A stretch of DNA of 64,000 nucleotides, taken from contig KB445808.1 in the NCBI GenBank assembly GCA_000320605.2, positions 1-64,000 on the forward strand. Reading direction: 5' to 3'. The position numbers and the translations under genes were made by a program. The DNA is from Gelatoporia subvermispora B. Lineage: Eukaryota > Basidiomycota > Agaricomycetes > Polyporales > Gelatoporiaceae. The notes under the pieces were generated by a model that ran no database searches, was not told the DNA's origin, and saw only the letters and a program-made list of their open reading frames with translations. This document shows, in pieces, positions 46,626 through 56,922 of the stretch; within the stretch, counting starts at the first letter, position 1; every line of letters starts with the position of its first letter.

Positions 46626-47535
46626 GCGTGATGCAGAGTGGGGTCGCCGTCTGCAACGGTGTCTTCGACCTCGCGGTGCAGACGTCCTCCAGCGCGTCCT
46701 CTGGCTTCTGGTCTTCTGGTCTCCGCGTAGTACAATGGCACTTGCACCACCTCCGCGATACGCGACACAAGCTCATGACCAGCTCTCCCTCGTGTTACGC
46801 TACGGACCAGCACGATGCATCACGGAGCAGAATGCCCGGCCTCCTGACCGCGGGCTGGTGGTCCCCCTCGCGAGTCGCCAAGCGGTCCGTCCAGACTTCA
46901 CGAGTGGACGAGCACAGTGTTGCGCGCGTGGGGGCGCGTTCTGGTGGTCTTACCTTCCCTTCCCTGCTCTACTGCGACTATGGTGACGGGCGGGGGCGGA
47001 CTTCGAGGGGGGGATGCCAGGCGAGCTGGAGGGCGGATGCGCGGGCTCGGGGCGCGGGCCTCGGCGGTGCTCGGCGAATGAAGATAACACGTATCGCTCA
47101 TGCCGACGCCGACCAAAGTTAGACGAGCTGGAGGAGCCGCGCCCGCAGAGCATCGATTCCGAGGGTTCGTGCCCTTCCTTGATGCTCGGTGCTCGGTCGC
47201 AGCGGGCGGAATCTGGGATCGCTATATGCGCTCGGCGCCCGGGCCCTAGGACGGACTCGCGCCATTCTCTCTTTCGCTGCTTGCTGTGCGACGCGGGAGT
47301 GCTCTACTTGCCACTAGTCAAGAATGCTACCGAGTGGCGAAGACAGCCGAGGCGCTGCACAGAGTCTGGGGCCTGGATTCCAGTCCCGCCTGGCGGTCTC
47401 ACTATGAGGGCGATCTCGGGCTGTACATGCCTGGTTCTGCGGGATCTGGCGCGTCGATCCGTGTGTTCTGTATCCTTTTGCGTCCCGAAACGCACGCGCG
47501 CGGGGATTGCGGCAGGATGCTCTGGGGTCCATTCT
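46626..47535. other. Segment between block D and repeat B, second copy
   Basis: About 900 bp of GC-rich sequence without a recognised gene; absent from the first copy, where D and B are adjacent. Confidence 0.35.
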
Positions 47536-47805
47536 GGTGTTGAACTCGGTTGGGAGCTGGAGCTACATGCGAATTACGAGGCGCGAAGCGCTGTAGCACA
47601 ATGGGGACATTGCGATTCGGGCTGGCCGTTTTTCGGCATCTCGTCGGCATCAGCTGTCTTATAGGACTCCACACCTCTCAAGGAAGTGATACGGCTTTTG
47701 TTGTGACCGTGCCGTCCCTATCATCAGTCGCATCAGTTCGGTTGGGTCAAAGGGCTGGGACCATCGTTATTGGAAAAATGCGAGCGCGGCTCGAAAATCG
47801 AGTGC
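47536..47805 (+). repeat. Repeat B, copy 2 (partial)
   Basis: Left half of repeat B, ending near GCGGCTCGAAAATCGAG. The right half is missing. Confidence 0.65.
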
Positions 47806-48306
47806 CTGCATTGAAGTCTTACTCGATGGTCGTCTGACGACGATCTCGTGCACATGCCTGGCTCTGCGGAATCCGGCGCGCCGATTTTTATGCTCTGTAG
47901 CTATCGCGTTTCGAAATGCGCAGTCGCGGAAGCGGACACAGCACCTGCCTACTCTACCAGTGTGATCATCAAGGCCAACGGGTACATCCTCTCACCTTGA
48001 TCAGCTGCTCAGCGCACCTCTCTGGATAATCCTGCCTGTCGCAAGACTGCAGAAGACATCTATAAGGCCGCTTTACCGAGCCTTGTGACTCCGAGGAGCG
48101 TGGCCCCGGGTGGACATCACAAACGCATTCGTTACGCTGTACTAGAAGTGAGTGGCGGCAGTTGAGATGGGACAAAGGGGCTCATACAGGAAAGACAGTG
48201 GCACCCATTCAAGGATAGTAGTGATGTAGAGATTTACGGTAATCTATTCTAATGTGCGTCTGTTCATTGTGGCTGATGACCGTCTTCGCTTCGCTATGAA
48301 AACAGG
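47806..48306. other. Spacer between repeat B copies 2 and 3
   Basis: 500 bp, no gene or clear repeat recognised. Confidence 0.35.
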
Positions 48307-48866
48307 GGCATGTGGTAGAGTGTCCTGGAGTCTATCTGGTGTCGAGTTCGGTTAGGAGCCAGAACTGCCTGCGAATTATGAGGCGCGAGGTGCTGGCGCA
48401 CAATGGGGATATTGGGATCCGGGCTGCTCTCGCCTTCGACAGCTCGTCGATGACGGCTGTCTTTTAGGGCTCCAGGCCTCAAGGATGGTATTCGGCTGTT
48501 GTTAAGGTGGCAGTACTGTCTCCGTCATCAGTTACATCGATTCGATTGATTCATACGGCTGGGACCATAGTTATTGTGAGAATCCGAGCGCGGCCCGAGA
48601 TGTGAGACGTGTCTACATCGCGATCGTACCCGATGGGCCACGACTCACGCACACACGCACACGGGTGAGGATACCGAAAATATGTTCACTGTGTTATTCT
48701 CTCTTATGCATAATGTTTCCTACAGATCTGTCCGAGCGCAACCTCACTTTCTTATATACACCCTGTACCTTCGACCCTCACCGAGTACTCCTTCATTCAA
48801 AGCACTGCTCCGGTTGTCCTCTCATCCTCGTCGGAACGCTCTGATGCAGCAACCGTCTCTGTGCCT
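48307..48866 (+). repeat. Repeat B, copy 3
   Basis: Full-length copy of 42728-43280. It ends 6 bp before the stop codon of the NLR-like gene, so the 3' untranslated region of that gene lies inside this repeat. Confidence 0.7.
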
Positions 48867-48871
48867 CTCTC

Positions 48872-51800
48872 TCACCGATTGTACCTCCGGCTTGCCACTG
48901 CTACTACTGGATACAGTCGGTAAGAGTATCCTGACAACCTGACATTGCCAATGCTTAAAATCAGCCCCCGGGAATGAGTGTACTGAGGCAGCATAACGCC
49001 AGATGTGCCAGCTGGTCCAAAGTTGTCATCTGCCCGCGCAAACCCGTCATTTGCCCCGTGCTCAAGGAGCAGACAGACGATCTCGTTGTGCCTTCTTGAC
49101 GATGCTGCACCGAGTGCTGTTCTGTACTCGCCGGCTGGTGCATTGATGTCCGCTCCGCGTTCAATGAACAGACGGACAATCTCGATGTGCCCCCACGACG
49201 CCGCGATGCCTAGGGCCGTTCCGTTCTGAGCGACTGTTGCGTTGATGTCTGCCCCTGACTCGATGAGCAGACGGGCAATTACGATGTATCCGTGCCGAGA
49301 TGCGGCTCCAAGAGAGGTCCCAAAATCACCGCCCGCTGCATTGACGTCTGCACCGCACTCGATGAGCAGACGGGCAACCTCGATGTGCCTGTTGCATGAT
49401 GCTGTTGTCGGGGCAGTGCCATGTCTGTCCGCTGCGTTGACGTCTGCACCATGCTTTATGAGCAGACGTACAATCTCGATGTGCCCATTTGACGACGACG
49501 CTCGCAGGGCAGTTCCATACTTGTTGCCCACTGCATTGATATCTGCGCCATATTCGATGAGCAGACGGGCGATCTCGATGTGCCCCTCCCATGATGCTGC
49601 TGTCAGAGCAGTGCCATCCTTGTCTGCTGCATTGACATCTGCACCATGCTCAACAAGCAGACAGGCTAGCTCGATGTGCCCATGCCACAATGATGTTCTC
49701 AAGGCAGTTCCATACTTGTTGTCCACTGCATCGATGTCCGCGCCATATTCGATGAGCAGACGGGCGATCTCGATGTGTCCGTCCAATGATGCTGCGATCA
49801 AAGCATTTCTGTACTTGCCGGCTGGACAACTGATGTTCACACCGTGTTTAATAAGCAGATGCACAATTCCAGCATGTCCTTTGCAAGATGCTGCATAGAG
49901 TGCCGTTTTGTTTTCGCCAACTCGGGCATTGATATTTGCGCCGCTCTTGATGAGCAGACGGGCGATCTCGATGTGCCCCTCCCATGATGCTGCTGTCAGG
50001 GCCGCTCCGTACCACCCCGCTACATTGACATCTACGCCATGCCCAACGAGCAGACGGACAATATCGATGTACCCGTACTGAGACGCTAGTCCCAGAGTGG
50101 ATCCGTACCCGCCGGCTGGTGCATTGATATCTGCCCCGCTCTGGATGAGCAGACGGACAATCTCTGCATGCCCCTGCGACACCGCTGCTTCCAGGGCTGT
50201 CTCGTGCTTGCCAGCCGGTGCATGGATGTTTGCACCGCGCTCAATGAGCAGACGGGCAAACTCGACGTACCCATACTCTAATGCCACTCCCAATGCAGTC
50301 CCTTGCTCGCCAACTGATGTATTGATATCTGCACCATGTTCAATGAGTAGACGGGCAACCTCAATATGCCCCTCTAACAATGCTTCCACCAGGGATGTTC
50401 TGTACTTGGTGGCTGCTGTATTGATGTCCGCACCATGGTTGATGAGCAGACGGGCAATTTCAATGTGCCCGTACTGCAATGCAACTTCAAGGGCGGTTCC
50501 ATAGAAGCCAGTTGGTGTGTTGATATCTGCACCGTACTCGATAAGTAGACTAGCCATCTCGGCATGTCCCATCAATGACACTGCTGCCAAGGCAGTTCCA
50601 AAGAAGTCGACTGGTGCATTTGTGTCCGCACCATATTCGATGAGCAGACGGGCAATGTCGACGTGCCCATTCGACAAGGCCACTCCTAGGGCAGTTCCAT
50701 GCTCGCCGGCTGGTGCATCGAGGTCTGCACCGTGCTCGATGAGCAGTCGGGCAATTTCTGTATGCCCATATGATGACACTGCTGCTAGAGCGGTCCCGTA
50801 TGCACCAGATGGTGCATTGACATCTGCACCGTACTCGATGAGGAGACGGGCGACTACAACATGCCCTTGGGACGATGCTGCGCCGAGTGCAGTTCCGTGT
50901 CTGCCACCTTTCTTGTCAAGGTCGTTGGTGGTGATCTCCAGGATATGTTCGACTATGTGTTCGAAGCCACATAGTGAAGCATAATATAGTGCGTGTGCAC
51001 CCTCGTATTGTCTCCAGGATCTGGGACGCATGACATCTATATCATATATATGACACCAAGGCATGATGAAGTGATTGTCGGGGTCAAACAAGCGTTCCAT
51101 AGCGTGTCGGATGGTCGTGGATATGCCCGTCAATCTCGCATGGTCAACCCAATACTCTGCAGCATATCTTGCGAGAGGAGATATCATGTCGGAATATGTA
51201 TTGACGTTCCCCACAGCCGTAGCCATCGGTAAGTGAAGTAAGATGCCGAGGCAGACCTTTGCAAGAACAACATGTGCGTCCCGTTCGACAATATGGAATC
51301 GCTTGAGTGAACCGTCCAATTTAGAGGCAAGGCGATCAGAGAGAAGGTATTCCTGCACGGAGAAATGGGTGAATTGTACTTCCTTCGTGTCAGGGTGGAT
51401 CACGAGCAGTGTAGGGCACAAGTTGGGAACTGTGGCTTCTGGGTCCTCATAGCGGAACTCTGGCACTAGCTTCGGGATTTCGGAGTCAATTTCCACTGCA
51501 AGAACTTCAGCGAGTTCCTTGACGTGTAGCGGGCGAGCACATATTGTCAGGCATTGGAAGATCTGATGTAGATGTCCCGCTGCTGTTTTCTTGACACTAT
51601 TCAAGATGCGGTCGTACGTCTCGTCGAGTGTCTCTGGTAGACTCTGCAAGGCACTTTCGACACTGGCAGGAGGACAGTCGCGAAGCATATCCAGCTGATA
51701 GGACACCCAGCGAAACCTACGTGACACCGTGAGTGAGTGTTAAGTGAAATCCTGTGAGAACTCAGACCGTCGAATACACACATTCCATTTGCTTTCTCAT

Positions 51801-53404
51801 ACAAGACCTTGATTGCGCGTTTCTTGTGCTTTTTGCTCCATGCTCTGAAGCCATCATCCAACTCTACACTTGACCGCACGTAGTCCTTAATGTCATGAGC
51901 TTGCCCGACCTCCTCATCAATAGCAATGGGCCGCGGACCAAGAGGACTGAGGACTGCTGCAATGCGGAGTTCAGGGCGAATCGTGAGGCAGATGTGCACA
52001 TTGGGCAGGTGTAGACAGAGAAGATTCTTCATCAGCATCAGCATCCGCTTGCGAGGAGACTTGATTCCGGTGTCTGGACATTCGTCTAGCGCATCGATAA
52101 CGATGTATACTGCGCGATCAGGTGAGAGGCGTAGCATAGTCTCCAGACATGCTTCGAGAGCAGCATCACTCGGCCGTTGTGGTCCCTTGTCATATGTCAA
52201 GTAGAGGTTATGAAGGATCTGCGTGCAATCATTCGATTCAGCAGAGATGCTGATGAGTAGATAGGACAGCAAGCCGCGGATGTCTTGCTTTGCTAGATCG
52301 CGAAAGTCACAGTAGAAGTAAGTGAGGACAGAGTTGGAATGCAGAAGGCAGTGAGTTCTGAGTTCCTCGATGATGGCGGAACTAAGGCGAGGTTAGCTCG
52401 CGGAACCAGTAGCACGAGAGATAGGTACCATAGTATAGTTTTTCCAGAGCCAGCTGTGTGTATGTTTTTGTCAGCGCCATATACAATCTAAATACCGGGC
52501 GAAGAATACCCACGTTTGCCCTGAATCCATAACGAGCCCTCCGATTTCCAATCTTGCATCACTTCGCCCTCGGTGAACCAGGTTGCAGTGCCCTCGTGAT
52601 GAGAGTTTAGCGCGTTGACATGATTTGTTGAGGGATCGGGCGGTGACAGCCATAGGCGACAGTCACGAACCATGTCATCATCTATAATTCAATATCAGTT
52701 GGGTTGAACAGTACTTGTAGGTCGCCTAACAAACATCGCATCTCGCTAGTCTCCCTTCTGAGCTCAGCTGTGCAGAGAGTGAGCCGTAAGTATTGGTACA
52801 TGACCGTTACACTGTTACACATACCGATGGAGTTGTTCAGCTCACTCACGTCCGTTTGAATTGCTCTGGTCGGTATAGTACCATCTGTCCAAGTCCGTCA
52901 GCACAACGAAACGCAACAAGAACAATGACAAACCCTGCATGAGCATTTTCAAACTAGCCGTGAGATCATAGACAACTTTGAGGTTCATCAGGAAATTCTC
53001 ACATTTGCTTTGGTGCTGCTTTTCCTGCTTTGGTAGCCCAAAGCAGGGAAAGCGGGAAAATCCCAGTCCAATGGGACTGGGATTTTCGTACTTTTCTCGC
53101 TTTTGGGGCGCTCACCGACCAAAAAAGACGTAAAAGTGGCAAAAGCAGAAATGATATTTTGCTGATGTTCTCGGATCCCGCCGTCTGCGCCTCGATTGAG
53201 GTCAATCGGTTGAGCCTTTTTAGGGTGTCTTCGACGGTAGTGTCTCCCAGGAGTGTCTTCCGGTATTTGTCTGGACGACACTAAGACTCCGGCGGAGGTA
53301 AAGATAATCGAAAGCTTACTTAACCGTCCCAGTCTCACCTGCTCCGTCGCGAGTCCGAAAATGGTCATCACCTCGACCAGCACTTTGACAAGTATCTCCT
53401 TCAT
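48872..53404 (-). CDS. NACHT/STAND NLR-like protein with about 20 ankyrin repeats; N-terminal part disrupted
   Basis: Fungal NLR-type signalling NTPase. Order: N-terminal helical region (MKEILVKVLVEVMTIFGLAT; KTLLGDTTVEDTLKRLNRL), Walker A region GKPGSGK (about 52440-52516), NACHT with VYIVIDALDECPD (Walker B) and HICLTIRPE, a winged-helix-like part (CLTICARPLHVKELAEVL; VQFTHFSVQEYLLSDRL), then about 20 ankyrin repeats of 32-33 residues (HIEIARLLIEYGADINA). The 951-codon C-terminal frame and the exon before it are intact. Two lesions affect the N-terminal part: a 182-bp MITE in the second exon (52986-53167), and an A7 run in the P-loop, where the family Lys-Thr needs A5, shifting the frame. 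The start (ATG 53404) is tentative. The pseudokinase gene lies 466 bp upstream on the same strand. Confidence 0.8.
52986..53167 (-). mobile_element. 182-bp MITE, copy 2, inside the NLR-like gene
   Basis: Inverted relative to the copy at 46279-46460 and identical but for two bases. Flanked by TT on both sides on the plus strand (AA in gene orientation). Removing the element and one AA joins GCGGGATCCGAGAAC to CTCAAAGTTGTC in one frame, restoring a continuous protein segment typical of this NLR region. The total insertion of 184 bp would otherwise shift the frame. Confidence 0.92.
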
Positions 53405-53869
53405 TTCTGAAGATATAGAATTCTTGGAGTAGACCGCGAAGCGAGGGGATCACAGCTCAGACTTACCTGAGCTTGATCATTTCTTGCGTTCAATTAGCGC
53501 TTGACGCTCGTGCGACACATCGTCCGTGATACAGTAGTTATGTCTTTCCTGTTTCTCGAGAAGACACGAAGAATCACAGACTTCTACGCAATACAAGGCG
53601 GATGTGCTAGGCTCTGCAAGGGTCAACTTCCCCGGGCGCAACTATGTGATGAGGGATGGAGGATATTTCCACTTGGATAATTCACCCATTGCTCGGATTA
53701 GTGTCTCCTCTTGTTTGTGCACGTCTTTTCTCGCGGGTGACCCAAACATCCCTGATGTTGATTTCATTCCCATGTATGCAGACACGCAGTTCAATGTCAA
53801 GTATAATTGGGATTCACTCCGTTTTACTACGCTAAGCACATAATGTGACTACATTCTACCGTGTCTACA
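53405..53869. other. Spacer between the pseudokinase and NLR-like genes
   Basis: 466 bp. A plus-strand frame (53604-53843) and a minus-strand frame overlap here; neither has a domain. Further 5' exons of the NLR-like gene could lie here but none was convincing. Confidence 0.35.
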
Positions 53870-55268
53870 TCAGACAGCCGCAAAACACCTCGTGCTTTGT
53901 GCATCATAAGTTTTCTGTTTCTGTCGAGGCCGGGTGCACCTGTTCTCCTGGAGCTCTGCTGGAACGGTGAAAAGTGATAGCAGAGCTGCGAGGAGTGTGA
54001 TAGCTTGAGCAAGAGCTTCTCGAGCGACATAGTAATTCGAGATTCTACTGGAGGCAATGTCGCCATCTAAAGCTGAACAGCATGTCATCATAGATCGAGG
54101 TGTATCTATCTGTGACGTAGAGAGCGCGGCATCGATTGCTGCCTGAGTGGGCTCTGCCACCGCCAACACCGCGTTGTGAATGTTGCCCTCAGATGTGACG
54201 TCTTTCGTCGGGCATTCGAGATCAGACTGCTGGTTACTATTCAAAGTCTCTTTGGACTCTGACATGACCGTGAAAGACGGCATCGAAGGCGACCTCTGCA
54301 CACTCTCAAGATTGTCGGCATCCTCATCCCTCGGCGTGAAGAACGTCTCAATATTGATAACTTCCTCGCGCAGCTCGGAGATACTGATGCGAGCGAAGGG
54401 ATCAAGATCAAAAAGGCGCTCGAGGATGGCATTGGCCTCCAGCGAGATATCGAACGTGTGGTAAAAGAAGAACGGGTTGTGCATAAAGTCCCAGAAATCG
54501 GGGTCATCGTACGTGGGCATGCCCCATGGGTTGCAGCCCGTGAGCAGGTTGACAAGGATGACTCCGAGCGACCAGATGTCGTTGTGCTTGGTCGAGTACG
54601 GTGCATAGTCGTATGCCTCCCCCATATTCTCTACAATTTGATTTCAGTCCAGGACAATAGGATTTGGTTTCAGACTATTTACCTGGGCTCATGTACGCCG
54701 GAGTTCCACAGCCATGTCTCATGCTCGTCTCAGAGTTCGTCGCATAGCTGAACTGCGTCAGGTAGACTTGAGAGCCGTCCTTACTGCACATGATATTGTC
54801 CGGTCTCAGGTCACGGTGAAATACGCCTCTCTGATGGCACGACGAGACTACATCGAGAATTTCCACGAACACCTTCCTCACGAGTTCGTCATTGCGATAG
54901 AAAATCTTGCGAATAGAGACATGCTCCAGCAGCGAGTGGAAAGGCGCGTAGTCGAGTACGAAGTACGTGAAGTACTTGTCTTCGTACGCTTCATGCAGCG
55001 TGAGCACGTTCGGGTGATCCGAGACGTGGCGATGCAGTATCATCTCACGACGCAGGAGTGCGCGGGTGCCCGGCTTGCCAGAGACCTTAGCGCGCGAGAC
55101 TTTGAGAGCACGATAGATAGGATCGGAGTCCGGCGACGAAAGCTCTCGTGTGAGCCAGACTAGGCTGAGATTTGCCATACCAATGTACTCGATGACTTGG
55201 TAGCGAGCGTCCGGCGCAAGCTCGATGACCGTACCGAGGAAACTAGACAAGGTAGAGGAGAGAATCAT
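53870..55268 (-). CDS. Ran1-like pseudokinase
   Basis: Paralogue of the kinase at 33051-34422: same fold order and the same intron position and phase (exons 54683-55268 and 53870-54630, intron 52 nt), 448 aa. Catalytic motifs are degraded: the glycine loop is GMANLS (30-35) instead of GEGAYG, HRDLKPEN is HRDLRPDN (151-158), and DFG is QFS (172-174), removing the metal-binding Asp. The VAIK Lys (K56), helix C Glu (E75) and SPE are kept. The frame is intact, so it is a maintained protein that probably lacks activity. The C-terminus contains a hydrophobic stretch (AITLLAALLSLF) followed by a basic tail, absent from the active paralogue; it may anchor the protein in a membrane. The next gene downstream is the NLR-like gene. 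Confidence 0.85.
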
Positions 55269-56922
55269 AGCACGAGAAGTCAGGAAAGGGGCGGTGATAG
55301 GAACGTAGAGCTATAAGGCAGCGGATGAAGTAGTGGGGGGAAGGATTCGAGCCAAGTGTCCGGCCAGCGGAAGAGGAGTAGGTGATGGTCTGAAGGCAAG
55401 GAGTGCCAGTTTCAAGCGCCCAAAAGGAGCGATAGATATAGGTCTTTGAGCCTCCGTTCTCACAAGGACACAAAATGCGGAAGCTCTGGGTATAAACTGA
55501 CTCCTGGTCGAGTTACGGACGGCGTAGTGCAACCCCGTTGGAAATTGGACCAACATATGCCTGCATTGTCTCGCTGTTCGAAGGCTGCCCAATCTAGAGT
55601 ACCCGCAGCGTCTATACTCCGGCGCAAATGGAAAGAAAAATGACGCATCCTAGAGCCTATTCGACCGCACTGTAATCGCTTGTCAAGGAATTGACGGTGG
55701 TTGGGATCTCTGGATTATATTTTATAGCCTAGAATACGACAAGCCTGAGACCCGGTCAGTAAGTGGGCACAGCATGCATTGTACAGTTTCAATGAAGTCG
55801 GCCAAGACCTCTGATGGATGCTGATATTAGAAAATACCAGATAGGCATATCTGACTGCATATCGGACCTTTGTAGTATACACAGAGACGACTCGGACCAC
55901 GAACATGTAATAGAAGTCCTTAGAGAGATAATGTTTGTTGACCATAAGCCTGAACTGAAAGGAGTCGCATGTTCAGGTAATCATTCATCGCTTTTCGACG
56001 ACGTGTGTCGGTGTTCTTTTGTGTGGCTAATCTGCCTCTGAGCTTTGACCCGAATAGAATAGCAGAGACTTCAGGGGACTGTGGTGATTCTCCTGTATCC
56101 AGGCGTTTAGAAAGAGCGCATGACTCTCAATATAGTCGCGCAGAGGTGTTGGAAACGTCATAGACGGCGACCTAGACGAACAGTGCCCCGGGAATATGGA
56201 GAATTCGGAAATGCCGAATGCAAATGCACCGCTGAGCGCTAACAGCAGGCATTTGCGAGCGCTTGATTAACGGCGCTAATCGAAGTTCGGCCCGCTGGCC
56301 GATTCCCACGGCTGTGCAGCCCTGATGTCGACTGACAAGTGTCAAGCAGAGGCTCCTACCGACGCTCTCCAGTTGCAATGATGTGCGGATCAGCAGCTTA
56401 ACTTTCGCAACTTATCTCTTGCATCCGATTGGTATGGCGGTGCGACTGCGACCGCCTGAAACCCGTATATTTTTGTGAACTTTCGTTTTGTTGACATTGG
56501 CAGATGGCGAAGCACGGCGTGGACCACGTTTCTCCCATCTTTGCAAAATCACCACGCGGACTCCAAACCCTGCGCTGATTCGACATGGCTTTTCTCTCAT
56601 CGCGGGACACGGCTGGTCCGGAACTGTCAAAATAATGAGCGGTCCTGCCTCAAATGTACTGCGGCTGTCCAGGCCCAGAATACCCTTGGTCCTCACGTCC
56701 ACGGCCCGAGTCGCAACACTCGCAGGGGACTCGCGCTTCTGTGCCTGCAGATTGTTGACATCACGACTCAATGGTGGCTCCCCACCGCCACGATCATGAT
56801 TTGACGGCGTTTGCTCGGTGCCTGCGCTATCCCATATAGACTGTCGATGCACCTTCGAGGGAGTGTGTTGCGCGACCCACCAGTTCTGGTCTGCACCATC
56901 AACAAGCGTCGATCCTCCAGCA
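55269..56922. other. Intergenic, nothing recognised
   Basis: About 1.65 kb between divergent genes. Open frames of 60-210 codons overlap in several frames and have no domain. Confidence 0.4.

Noticed and set aside
49242..50984. Plus-strand frames rich in Ser/Arg/Cys
   Set aside because: Antisense to the ankyrin repeats; periodic only because the repeats are.
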